From Wuchereria bancrofti (lineage: Eukaryota > Nematoda > Chromadorea > Rhabditida > Onchocercidae): DNA of 64,000 nucleotides. The DNA is taken from positions 20,411,060-20,475,059 of the forward strand of contig SSBO01000012.1 of assembly GCA_005281725.1 (NCBI GenBank), read 5' to 3'. The notes beneath the pieces were generated by a model. That model saw only the letters and a list, made by a program, of their open reading frames with translations, was not told where the DNA came from and made no database searches. Of this stretch, positions 19,344-33,973 are shown piece by piece. Each line of letters starts with the position of its first letter. Position 1 is the first letter of the stretch. The position numbers and the translations under genes were made by a program.

Positions 19344-20535
19344 TTGCCCAACAAACAGATAAATTTACCCCTTATTAAATTTGGTATTACCCTAGAAAAA
19401 AGAAAAATACAAAAAAAAAAAAATGAATTTACTTCTGCAATATTTTTTTATTTACTCAAGTAAATATTTTAAACGATTTATTACAATTATATTAAGGATA
19501 ATAACTGAAAAAAAAAAATTAAACGACTTTTGATGAATAAACGTATGCAACTTAACTTTTTCACGTCAACAAAACGTTAAAAAAATAAGTGAGAAAAAAG
19601 ATAGAAGGAAGAGATTAGCATTGACAAATGAAATATAATAAGAATGTAGTACAAAAAAATATCACAATTGTTGCAAAATGCAAACTAATTCCAATAATTA
19701 TTTTTTTCCTACCCATTTTTCCCCAATTTTCAACATTAACTAAATTTTGAGGTTGATTAAGAATCACATCAAATTTATAAAACTAAATTAATTATAAATT
19801 TAGCAAAAAATATTAACATTTCGGGTAAATTTAAATTAGATGATACTTCTTATTTTAATATTTTCTCATTAGATGAAAGCTTTTTGCTTATAAAAATTCC
19901 AATGATATATGTATGTGTGTATATGATTATCCGATACATTGATATCTGTTTATTTCACTTTTATACTTGCTCTATTTCAAAATATCAATAAAAATGACTG
20001 ATGTTTTTTCAATGATGAGCTTGGAATAATTTAACAAAATTCTCAAAAAAACAAAGGAGAAAGGAAGGTAAACAAATTAGCGCAGAAAAAGAATTAGCTA
20101 AGTAATTTTTTCTTTTCTTTTTTTTTTTTTTTGCATGTCGAATTTTAATCATGTTTATCTGGTAGGATTAATGAACACTGGGACAATAACGGTAAACAAT
20201 AATGAGACAATAAAGCTTATTAAATGTAACAATTATTTACTGTTTATTATTTGGCATAAATTACTGATTAATAATAATAAATAAAATTTGATATAAATGG
20301 GAAGAATGTAAAGTAATCGTGTTTCATGTAGACGTTGTTTAAAGGCAAAGCCGAAAAGACGGAATGCATTGAAGGAGGAAGGGTGGACGAAAAGAGAGAA
20401 ATGAAATGCGCTAAGGTCAAGCGGAATGGGAGACCTACCAGGTGACAACGACTGGTACGAAACAGCCAAAATGACGGGGACAGTCTGCACCAACACTACT
20501 TCAAATGAACCATTCTAATAATAAATGTTAATGTA

Positions 20536-20585
20536 TGTTATGTGTATGTGTGTGTATGTGTATATATATTATATATATATATATG
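20536..20585. repeat. TG/TA dinucleotide microsatellite
   Basis: TGTGTATGTGTGTGTATG runs into a perfect TA array. A related CACATACA-rich tract is at 21262-21320. Confidence 0.8.
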
Positions 20586-21261
20586 GTGGTGCACTCTAGC
20601 TCAACTCTTTCTCGACAATACCTTGCTATTATCAATACTGTCATCAATGTATATCAATAAATCTAAGGTCACCAATGTCCTTGTATTATTATTATTATTG
20701 TCATTGTTTACAAAGTCTAAACATTTGTTTACGTAAATAACATTCGGAAGCACATATATGTTAAAATTCATGTACATATATATATATAAACATATAAAAA
20801 TGGAAAAAAAAAGAAGCAAAAAGATGCGGAAAACAAGGTCATCATGATCATTATTACTACTGCATCATCATTAGTTACGCCGAATAAAATTGATTATTCC
20901 GTGATTTTTTTTCTCTTTTTTATTTGAGTAAATCAATTTAAAAGTTTCATTTATTTTAAATAATCATTTTAAAGTTTCATTTGTTTTACTTAATCTAATT
21001 CATTAATCTTCTTATCTAAATTAATGAATAGCATAAATGAGAGATCATTTGAACAAATAAATTTCTTTAAAAATAATGTATACAACATGAAATAAGGATA
21101 GTTTCTAATAAGATTCATTGAATAAACTGTCATTTTAGACTTAGATTAAATATTTGTTAATTGATAGAATTAGAAGGACTCCTTTTACATTTGCAATTGA
21201 AAAAAATTTAATTGAAATGGGACAAATTCATTCAATCATAATAATAAGTAAGCATACACAC

Positions 21262-21320
21262 TAAATTCTCACACACGTACATACATACCACATACACATA
21301 CACACGCACACACATACATG
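21262..21320. repeat. CA-rich imperfect microsatellite
   Basis: ACACACGTACATACATACC followed by ACACATACACACGCACACAC; the strand complement of the TG tract type seen about 0.7 kb upstream. Confidence 0.75.
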
Positions 21321-23168
21321 GATCACTAACATTCAATAAATTGGTCAGTTTATCAAGAAAACTTTTTTTTTTTTTATTTCAGAGACTTGCAAATTTAAAA
21401 GTTTTGATTTTTTCTTTTCCTGTAGATGTCTATGAATGTCGCCACCATACATCCTATAAGAGCAGTCATGGGAACTTAATTTGTTAGAAAATATAAATGC
21501 GCCATCTTCTGTCGTAATCATTTAACATAAAGTTAAAACAATTTGTCACTTGTAATAACCTTTTGGTTTAATGTAATGAATTTATTTCAATTCCAATATA
21601 TTCTACATTTTTCGAATGAGACAAATGATAAGGAAATGCAACAGAATGAAAGAGATGACCCAATTTATTCTTCTCAAAAATGCATCATGGCAATGAAATC
21701 TGTATATTCTGCTATACGTGTCGCAAACAGGCTTGAATCATCGTCCGCTCTATACGATTTATCATTTTTCCCAAAACAAAAAAGGACAAAAAGAAAAAAT
21801 CAGCATTGAGAATCGAAGACATACATAATCGAAAGACCAAGATATGGTATGGATGGTACAAAACTATTGAATTTATTATTAAATTCATAGAAATTTATAA
21901 TATACTCCACTATCAAGTGTTTATTTGAAGAAAGAAATAAGTGAAAGTATCTTTCCAGTAATTCCGAAATCAGTTATTTCAGTTTTGTCTATAAAAAGTG
22001 TAGCTATTGCTGAGTAATAGCATTCCTGCAAGTAATAATGTATTTTAAGTGTTCGAAATCATTTTCTAAAGTAATTCATCATTTTTATCGTTGATATGTG
22101 TAAAATTAAATATTCATACTGATAGCAAAGCAAAGCATTTCCCGCTTGATCTCATTACTACTACTTACAAAAGGAGCTACATCAAGAGAACAATAGAGTA
22201 AATCAATTGTGATTTAGCTGTTGTTCGGTCTAATTCATCATTTTCATCAGAAAAAATGACATAAAAGAGTAAACGAAATAAGTTTCGATTGACGAAAAAA
22301 AAACAATATTTCAAATGTCTCCAAAATTGTTCTATTTAGTAGCTACCCACTGGAAGAGCAAATTAAAATCTTGTACTGATTTATTGAATGAAATTATAAT
22401 TTACCTTTTCTTTCAACTTAACATTTTTACCACTACTCTTTCATTATTAATGTAAACCATCATGAAGAGCCTTAATTAAACTAAGCATATTACCTCAAAT
22501 ATCATTCACGAAAAAATAAAAGTGAAAGTAAAGGTACTGAACTTTCAAGATTCATATAATACATAATATTAGTAGTGATCTTAAAACGATAAATTTGGCA
22601 AAACAATTTAATCTAGAGTTAGCAGATAACACATACAAGTTATTAATAATTAAAATAGACGAAACTGCAGGATTGAAATAACTGCTGCAGTGATTAAAAA
22701 ACAAATTATTGTGACAGATAAATTTAAATAACTATGAATCTACAGCAAGAATTGGAAGAGTTTGAGAAAAAAGAATGGAAACAATATTCATCACAAATAA
22801 AATTTCAATATGTTTTCAAATTTAAAGTTCGAAAAAGATCAAAACAACAGCTTGCACTGAACATATATTCAAACTTTTTGGAATGTTATCTTATCTCTTT
22901 AATGTACGACGACACATTCATCAAGCAAAAGGATCATCCTCACCATACGATACTTGCTTCCTTATTTCTGTTTTACGTTGTACCACAATTGTTTCTTCTT
23001 TTGTTATTGTTGCTGTCATCTCTTTGGAGCTCTTTTTAGCTGAAAAAAAAAAAAGATTTATTTATAAAAATCGCATAAAAATTTTCACAGTGAAATTCAT
23101 CATCCAATGAAGTTTCAATATATTCTTCACGAGATAATGACTAATTTGTTAGCGTAACTTAATCGGCC

Positions 23169-23210
23169 AAAATATCTCTATCAGTCAGTAAAATATCTCT
23201 ATCAATCAGT
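23169..23210. repeat. Tandem pair of a 21-bp unit
   Basis: AAAATATCTCTATCAGTCAG is repeated immediately with a single G-to-A change; a poly-A run follows. Confidence 0.8.
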
Positions 23211-24209
23211 CCTATTTCACAAAAAAAAAAAAAAAAAAATACTGAGATTGAACAGACCGCAAGTTATATCAAGAGACACACAAGTCTCATACACCATCAA
23301 TCATTCTTGTCAGACATTAGGAAGATGATTTAATCTACTCTTTAACTTCATTATCAATATGCTTAATGGAAAGCTCGCCATTCATTTCAAACATAAAACA
23401 TTATTTGAAGAAATACCTTGTAAAGGGTAAAACTAGATAATAAATTAAAAATTCACAATTTAATGAAAATGTAAGCCGTAAAATCGATGGTCATATTTAG
23501 TCATTTTTATTTTTGATTTAGATGAACCAAATGGTGCTGATCGTCATTAGCACAAATAAAGATGTGGAATGCGTGATGATATCGTAGACGTAAACAAAGA
23601 GAAGCTAATGGTCAGGACAAAGCAGTACAAAGAGCCTTTGACCTTGCATAGAGGACCATTGCCTTGCACAAGGAAAATATCCTGCCGAGCGGAATGTTTC
23701 CTGTATTATGAAATGACAAGGAAATTTCCTCTATCTGAACTTTGTTTCAAACTCAAACAATTGTCTGACCAACAGTTCTTGATGAATGAACTGACCACTT
23801 GTAATGATACCACGACTTTACAAAAAAAATATTCAAATGGGCCATTTGCTTGATTGTTGTAAGTAGAAATGAATGAGCATTGTACGGTGACATTGTAGAT
23901 GCAAACAAAGTGGAACCAGTGACCAAAATAATAAAAGTATTAAAAAAAGAAAGGATTCATTAGTCCTTTGATAATGGGTGATTTTATCTGAATGCTAAGT
24001 ATTGTTCACAATTCAATAACATTTCATTTCGTAACATATGTTTTGAGATGAAAGTGTGAATTCTTGCATTCCCAGCAAATGATTCAAAAATTAGCTAACA
24101 CATAATATAGTGAAAGTCTATGTGCTACTGAAGACAAAATCTCCGAAGTTCAAAAGAATGAAAACTCAAACTTTCAAATAACAACGACTAGAATTAAATA
24201 ATGTAACAA

Positions 24210-27200
24210 TTACTGATAAAAGAACTTACTAGCTTCACTCCATGCTACTTGAACTTCAGACATCGGTGGAGGAGGTGGCAGAGAATTTGGTGTCTTATCA
24301 TCAGATGATGCAGACCATGAGTCCGTTAGTGGTTTATTATCAGCATCAGGCCATTCACTAGGCCAACAAGATGATTTTCCTTCTTCATCATCAGGCCACG
24401 CATTCTTTTTGTCAAAACCGCGACGTTGACGTCGAAATCCTGTGTTTCGATCTGTACCTCTTCTTCCACTTCTATAATCTCCTCGTGTACTTCGAAATGG
24501 TTGATCTTCACCTAATCTTTCAACGGGAATATGCGAAGATTCACCATCTTTACTGATAGATTGATGACAAGATGAAGGCCAGAAATCATCTTTAGTATTA
24601 TCTTTCTCTTGTGATTCACTTTCTTTATTATCACTAGCATTTTTACTGAGTGCATTCGAATGATGATCACCGGATGTCCACAAATCATTCTTGTCTCCAC
24701 TTTCACTTTTTGTTAGCCATGAGTTCTTTTGGCTAACATCTGAATTAGCATCTGAACAATAATTACCACCTCTTAACTCATTGTTCCGCCGTTTCGAATG
24801 CCATAATGGATCCCCACGAATTTTACTACCTCGCCTAGACATTCTACCACCTCGTTCATCACCTCGGAAACTACGATATCTATCGTTGCCGAAACCAACT
24901 TGCCTTTCACGGCCCCTATGCTCAAAACCACCGTGTCTTTTCCTAACATTCTCTTGATAATTACCATCAGATGTTTCTCGAGACCTTGTATTAGTACCAT
25001 CACATCTTCCATCACTACTAAATGGTTTATACGTGTCAAAATCATCATCTTTCACATTAACAAAATCATCCTTTTCGTTAGCAGATATCGTTGATTTGTA
25101 CGTATCAAAATTATCCTCTTGCTTGTTATCCTTTCCAACGTTTGACCCCTCATTCGTCCTTCCAGGTGATTGACTTCTCGCTGGCCAGAAATCATCTTTA
25201 TTATTAGATGCTTCCGCTGCTGACCCCTCATCATTTGACACTTTGTTCGGACCAGACAAGAAATCATCATTATTTTCAGTGGAAGGTGCTGGCAATAACG
25301 AACTTTCGCCTTCATACGTGCATCTTCGACCACGACCTCGCCTGCTTTTCTCACCACGGTAATGAACACGTTCATTACCTCGAAAGAGATTATTTCTTTG
25401 GCTCCGAGAACGATCACTTCCACCTCTGTCATTACTATCGTTATTTCTGTCGAATGATTTACTACTCCGAAACCGTCCAGAATCACCACATTGATTTTGA
25501 CGGCGTGCAAATGAAACACGCAATGTTATTCCATTAACCATATTTCCATCCATCTGAAAAAAAAAAAACCTTCCGGATTTGGGTTGCATGTTATGACCAG
25601 CTGTTGTTGTTTTTATCGGACTACCTTAATTGGCATTTGCGTTTATAAATGGATTTGAGTATATTTTTATAATGAATTTCAAAGACTTGGTTTTTTGGAA
25701 AAAATGCTGCTTTTCATATTTTAGGTATGCAAATACTGCTTTTCAGCCATTCTTATCCATCGAATACACTTACTTCTTTTATTGCAGCTTCCGCTTCCGC
25801 CGTTGTGGCATACGTAATAAATGCACTCCTGAAGATTTACGAATTTTGAAGATGAAAGAAAAGATTGTTTCACACTGTCTGCATAAATATTCAAAACAAT
25901 AAACTGCCACCTCTTATTTTATTAAAAGATGATAATAAGTTACAGACATACTTCTGACGCTCCTCTACAAAAACTCTATTGACCACACCGTATTTACTGA
26001 ATACATTCCGTAAAGAATCTGCTATCAAGTCGTATCCACGAATGTATAAACAAGGACCCTAAAACTGAGGAAATACTACAACTGTCTTTTTTTCTTTACA
26101 TTTCTTTCTTTTGAATCATTCCGAAAGTTTTCTTTTTTTGGAAGTAACAAAACAAGTGGAAATCATCTAAAGTTGAAACATTAAAATTCGATTTTCCCTA
26201 TTTCCAAAATTTTAAATAGCATTAAGTTGATCGAATCTTATAAAAATTCAAAAGTATTTACCCTACACGGCTTTGGTTGCTCAAAACCAACAAAGGGTGA
26301 TGATCCACTGCTTGCGTCAAAAGAAAACGATTGTGCTGATCCTGGTTTATAATTGTCAAATCCATCATCGTTAGATGCAGGTTTGTAGATATCAAAAGGC
26401 GAAGATGGTGCATTGGTATCGGAAACACCGTTGTTATCAACTCCTGCTGATTTGTAGTTGTCAGATGCATTTGTTTCTTCTTCGGTCTTATAAGTATCAA
26501 ATTTATCTGATTCTGGAGAAATCGTCTGTGCAGCGGAATTCGGGCTTGGTTTACGTACGCCAGAAATGTCTGATGTAGCACTCTGGCAATTATCAGAATC
26601 ATAAGGCGGTTTATTAGTGTCAAAAGTGTCGGATGATTCTCCGGTCTTTTTTTTCGTTCCAGAATAATCCGAAGGAATTGGTTTATATGTATCAAAACCA
26701 TCATCAGCATTCGGTGGTAAAACCTCCGTGTTATTGATATTTACCTATAAGAGAAAAATATAATGATTTAGAAATTAATGATTAAAAAAGGGGACGTTGA
26801 TGGTAAAGAGATTCCGTTTTAATTTTAGAATGACAATGAAGCCATAATCTGCATAATTTCAGAAAAAACTTTAAAGCTAAAATAAAACAAAAAATTTTAA
26901 ATATATTTAAATATATTAAATATATTTAAATAAAACAAAATCATGTAATAAAAGCAAAAACTACGATAATACGAGAAAGAAAAAGATATACAATGTCCTA
27001 ACACAACCTACCGTATCATTGTCGGATTTTGTTTTGCCACTATCCTGAAAAATGAAACTTATCACAAACCTGACTGTACCATTAATAAAAGATTAGTTTG
27101 AATCAAAATCCCCAAAATATTGATCATATGTATGATGAAACAAAAAATATCACATCCGATCAAGGGAAAATAGAGAAATAATTGCAGATTTTTTCTGTTT

Positions 27201-28110
27201 TTTGTGACCCCTGTAGACGAGAACATGGTTAAACTGAACTCAATAATAAAGGATGAAGAAAGAATATGTACCAAATCCAGAACAAGTAATATTCCAATAA
27301 TTTCAAAGTAATCATCACCAAAATCTTACTCGACGTCTGCCAACTAAACTTGGTCGTTTGAATGAATCTTTCTTTTCATCGGCTTTCTTAAAACTGACAG
27401 CACCAATTAAAACCTTCCGTTTCACTTCTTCCGTAGCCTCTTGCGCCTGCTGTAGATCTAAATAAAGAAAAATGTAATAATTTCAAACACAAAACAAAAT
27501 ACAGCTTCTACATAACGCATGATTTCAGTTCCCTGAGCAGCCTTTAGTTACATCACTGATTAGCATGGGAAACATATCAAAACTATTAATCAAAATGAAA
27601 TTTTTCTTTCATAAAATTCGAGATAAAAGAATTTCACACGTCTTTTGGTTGTTTTTCGCTCGGTTTTGAGGTTGTCACCAACTGTTCCGCTAACATTCAC
27701 TTTGTTTGTTGCCGCTATCGCTTTTCGCTACAAATCTTTACTTCACTAACTGAAGTAATTTTTCACTGACAATAATGCCAAGTTAAGCAGTAATATATAA
27801 ATATATTTCCATATATCAGCATCCTGACAAAATATTCCAATCCTTTCAAGAACCACCTAACTCATAATTATTTTAAAGCATCAACTACAGATTTTGAAAA
27901 AGCTTACTTTAACAATCTAGAACCCTACCATCAAGTTCTGTAAGTTTATTTAGCACTCTAAACATCAACATCTCTTGTTCTTTCTTATATCAAACTATGT
28001 GAGTGGAAACCTACAATAGCCCGCAATTTCTCGAATGCTTCTTTCAGACGTTTTTCATCGCTACTTAATGTACTTGGAAACAGTACATTTGTATCTCGTA
28101 TGCTCCTCAT
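24210..28110 (-). CDS. NELF-E-like RNA-binding protein (RRM plus long disordered regions)
   Basis: Exons 28110-28011, 27457-27330, 27044-27012, 26744-26262, 26058-25952, 25828-25774 and 25553-24210 join to 749 residues in consistent phase. NELF-E is the RNA-binding subunit of the negative elongation factor that holds RNA polymerase II near promoters. The N-terminus (VLFPSTLSSDEKRLKEAF, then VLIGAVSFKKAD and DSFKRPSLVGRR) follows the order and spacing of the human NELF-E N-terminus. One RRM at about 249-320 has RNP2 CLYIRG, RNP1 KSAFITYA and the ending TLRVSFARRQ. Residues 88-248 carry FDTYKP-type repeats. The C-terminal exon is Arg/Gly/Ser-rich with DDFWP repeats. It is about twice the human length, and the RD-repeat block is absent. 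TTTCAG directly precedes the ATG, so trans-splicing or an upstream exon is possible. A donor-like GCTA|GTAAGT lies 27 bases before the stop, leaving the end slightly open. A generic hnRNP-like RRM protein is the alternative. Confidence 0.78.
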
Positions 28111-29414
28111 CTGAAATTAAAGCAATTAATATCCCAAACTGAAACCCTATTTTCTCCACCGTACTGCAACTGCCTTCTTCATTACTTTTCTATATCACGG
28201 AATTCAATCAAAATTTTCGACTTCCACATTGCATACGAATCTATTAAAGTAGTCTTACACTATCTCAAGCGAATACTTTCTTTGATTTCAAAGAACTATA
28301 ACACAATATTTGAGCACAATCATTATAGCAAATGCAGACAAAAATTGGAAAAATTACAATGATTTATTAAATAAGCATGTCTCAACAATTGATTTCCAAT
28401 TTAGATGAAATAAGAGAACCAATAGAAATCACAGACAAATCCCTGCAATCATTTGAACCCAAAATCACTTCAACAAATTACAACTAAACATTGAAGAGAT
28501 AACAAAAAGCAATACTAGAACCATTACTTGTTAAACTTACTCATTTTATTAACTTTTTTGAGAGATGTGTTCAAATTTAAAACTCCCTTTATTTGAAACA
28601 CGTAACCCACTACCAAATAGCAGTGCCCCCCATCTTAATTTCATAATTTTAAACCCTAAAAACCTTATTTTCAAGCATGAAATGTACTTCAATCAACCGC
28701 ATTTAACTACAATCAAAAAAAAAAAGAAGGATAAAAACTCTTCGAGGATTGATACCATCAGGTAATTTTTGCATCGTTAATTTCTAAATTTTTAAAATCA
28801 TCAAAAGTTGGTGATATCACAAGACAGCAACAGTAGTTGGCAATTAAGGACTCTGACGTCAAAAATCGTTAATTTATTAATGACAGTATTAATCATCAAT
28901 AAATTTCTGATACATATATGTATATATAGGATTCACATCAAAATTATTCAAAAGTGAATATGTAAGGTTTACTTCTTAGATAAGAGCGAAGCAACTCTAT
29001 CTCCTTGGTCAAAAAAAATTCCTGGAAGAAGCTATAGTAGAAATTCTCAAATTTTTTGTTAAATCTTTTTCTAAACGGAAAACTTCACGCTGATGATCGA
29101 AGTAGTAACCCACTACCAAAAGATAGACTGAACAAAATTTAGTAGTGTCATCATTATGAGGTATATCATGCTGAATGGTCAGATAATCAGTCAAAAATGA
29201 AGGAGCAAATTTTTATAGATGTAAGGAAAGTATAAACAAAGTAAACAATAAAGGAATGCTCTTACAGAAAAGAAGAAATACAAATGTAATGTGACCTGTT
29301 TTAATGCTCACAATAAAAGTTTACAAACAGTGATTTAAAATTTCCCGTAAAAAACATGATTACAAACTACATGAAAAAGTATGGAAATGTAAAAATATAT
29401 ATATTAACATATCG
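28111..29414. other. Intergenic region between the carrier and NELF-E
   Basis: This is the 3' flank of the carrier gene and 5' flank of NELF-E, both on the minus strand. No gene recognised. A short TA run (TACATATATGTATATATAGG) lies at 28911-28930. Confidence 0.45.
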
Positions 29415-32434
<3,020 letters not shown>

Positions 32435-32991
32435 CTAAATGATAATTTCAGCTTATTTTTTTCAAACATTTCACTGAGATCATTTTAGTAAACCTAAATT
32501 TAAATAATTTTCCAATACAACTTTAAACAAATTTCCGAAAAAAAATTTGATGCTTCATAAATAATTGTACCAAATCTGGCTCTAGATCACCTCAGTTAAC
32601 TCAGATATACCACTTGAAAGTTACGCACACTTTGTTAATCCTAACATTATTTTATGTTACTTCCACCATTCTTAATGCATCACATCACATATACGAAGCC
32701 AAGAAATCCTGCACTTACAGTTCGCAAAAGGAAATATAAAAACAAAAAATAAGTTAGACGAAAACTGTAACATACATCATATTTTAATAAAAATTTTAAG
32801 TAAAAAAAAAAAACTTTGCAGTTTGGTGACATGTTGTACAGAGTCGACACTCATCGTGAACTTCCACTGCTTCAAAACTTATAATATTCGAAGCGTCTTC
32901 AACTCTGACCAATACTTTTCCTTCGATATCAAGTTATCCAGTCTCATTAGAATGAAATTAATTTAAAATTCATTAGTCACTGAATATGACC

Positions 32992-33152
32992 ATACCAATG
33001 TCTATCTGAAATTCAGTGATTAAAAAGGAACAAAAAGTAAATACTACTGAGAAAACTGGACAATAGTAGACGAAATGCTGGAGATTTTTGTCACATTATT
33101 ATACCAATATCCATCTAAAATCCAGTGATTAAAAAAGAATAAAAAATAAATA
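32992..33152. repeat. Direct repeat of about 52 bp, two copies 109 bp apart
   Basis: 32992-33043 and 33101-33152 both run from ATACCAAT through CAGTGATTAAAAA to AAGTAAATA/AAATAAATA, with about 85-90% matching by eye. The repeat lies in the presumed first intron of the carrier gene. Confidence 0.7.
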
Positions 33153-33417
33153 TTTCCTAAACTATTGTTTCATCTCATTACATAAATATTAATTAGATAA
33201 ATATTTGTGTCTTCTAACAAACCACTTAAATAGTCCAATTTCTTTTCTATGGAAATCAAAACTGCTCGTTATATATTATAAAGTGAACAAAAGCGCCTAT
33301 AATAGAAATTAGAAAAGACTTTACCATCAAAAAAAAACTTCCCAAAGTTATGGTTAGTTATAGTTATAGCATTCATTCATAGCTTACAAGAATTGGTAAG
33401 AAAAATAAATCGCATAC

Positions 33418-33474
33418 CAGACGAAACCCACTGCCGCGGTCAATAAATGCAGGTAACAACAGAGATTCTCCCAT
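33418..33474 (-). CDS. Possible first exon of the SCaMC carrier gene
   Basis: ATG followed by 19 codons (starting MGESLLLPAFIDRG) ends at a good donor, CTG|GTATGC, about 1 kb upstream of the first certain exon. The phase does not match directly: the donor is phase 0, while the next certain exon needs one base. Either a small intermediate exon exists, another donor is used, or this exon belongs to another transcript. Confidence 0.35.
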
Positions 33475-33973
33475 AATTTGCCCTTTTACACGGGGTTCTC
33501 TTTTCGAATGTAACGAGATGACAGACAGCTATACAAATTGCAGAGAGTGTTGAATATGAAAGATCCAGGAAAAGATGTGTAGCGTTCGTTAATGTTGTGT
33601 ATGAGCTGAGTGCGTGAAAGAGGGAGAGGAGGAGGAGGGGATGACGTCCGTGTGGTACTTCGATGTGTGGGACATGGGGGCCATCTTACACGCTTCCATT
33701 ATATTTTTGTGCATGAAAGTGCTGTATTTTTTTCCCGCTTGAAAATAACTTGAAATGAAGCAGAAAACTATATCATTCAACTAACCTGAAATGCTGTACG
33801 CGTTTCGGTAAAAGTACGACGTAAAAATTAGATACATGATTGGTAATATAACCAAAGTGCACTTGATATAATGTATCTGGATACTTTTGCTAAGATATGT
33901 ACAAGCTTGCTAAAATTTCATAAGTTGAAAATTATCGATTTCAGTCCAGAGTGAATTCTTTGTGAAGTCAGAA
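33475..33973. promoter_or_regulatory. Shared divergent promoter region of SCaMC and MED22
   Basis: The two genes are transcribed apart from this 0.5-kb interval if the 33418-33474 exon is real. It is more G+C-rich than its surroundings, with a purine tract GGAGAGGAGGAGGAGGGG at about 33623-33640 and a CRE-like TGACGTCC at about 33642. Promoter function is inferred from position and composition only. Confidence 0.4.

Larger units (their letters stand above)
19344..24209. other. Long gene-poor stretch between RXR and NELF-E
   Basis: On the minus strand the part next to 19343 is RXR 5' leader, with an acceptor CTTTTTTCTAG near 19393. The G+C-richer 20330-20510, with donor-like CTG|GTAGGT near 20440, could be a leader exon or promoter. 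CA/TA dinucleotide runs lie at 20536-20585 and 21262-21320. A 21-bp tandem pair lies at 23169-23210 and poly-A at 23220-23240. Open frames at 21543-21809, 22734-23039 and 23569-23853 (+) match nothing I know. Confidence 0.45.

Noticed and set aside
24773..25519. Alternative-frame open frames within the last NELF-E exon
   Set aside because: They are frame shadows of the Arg/Ser/Asp-rich coding exon.
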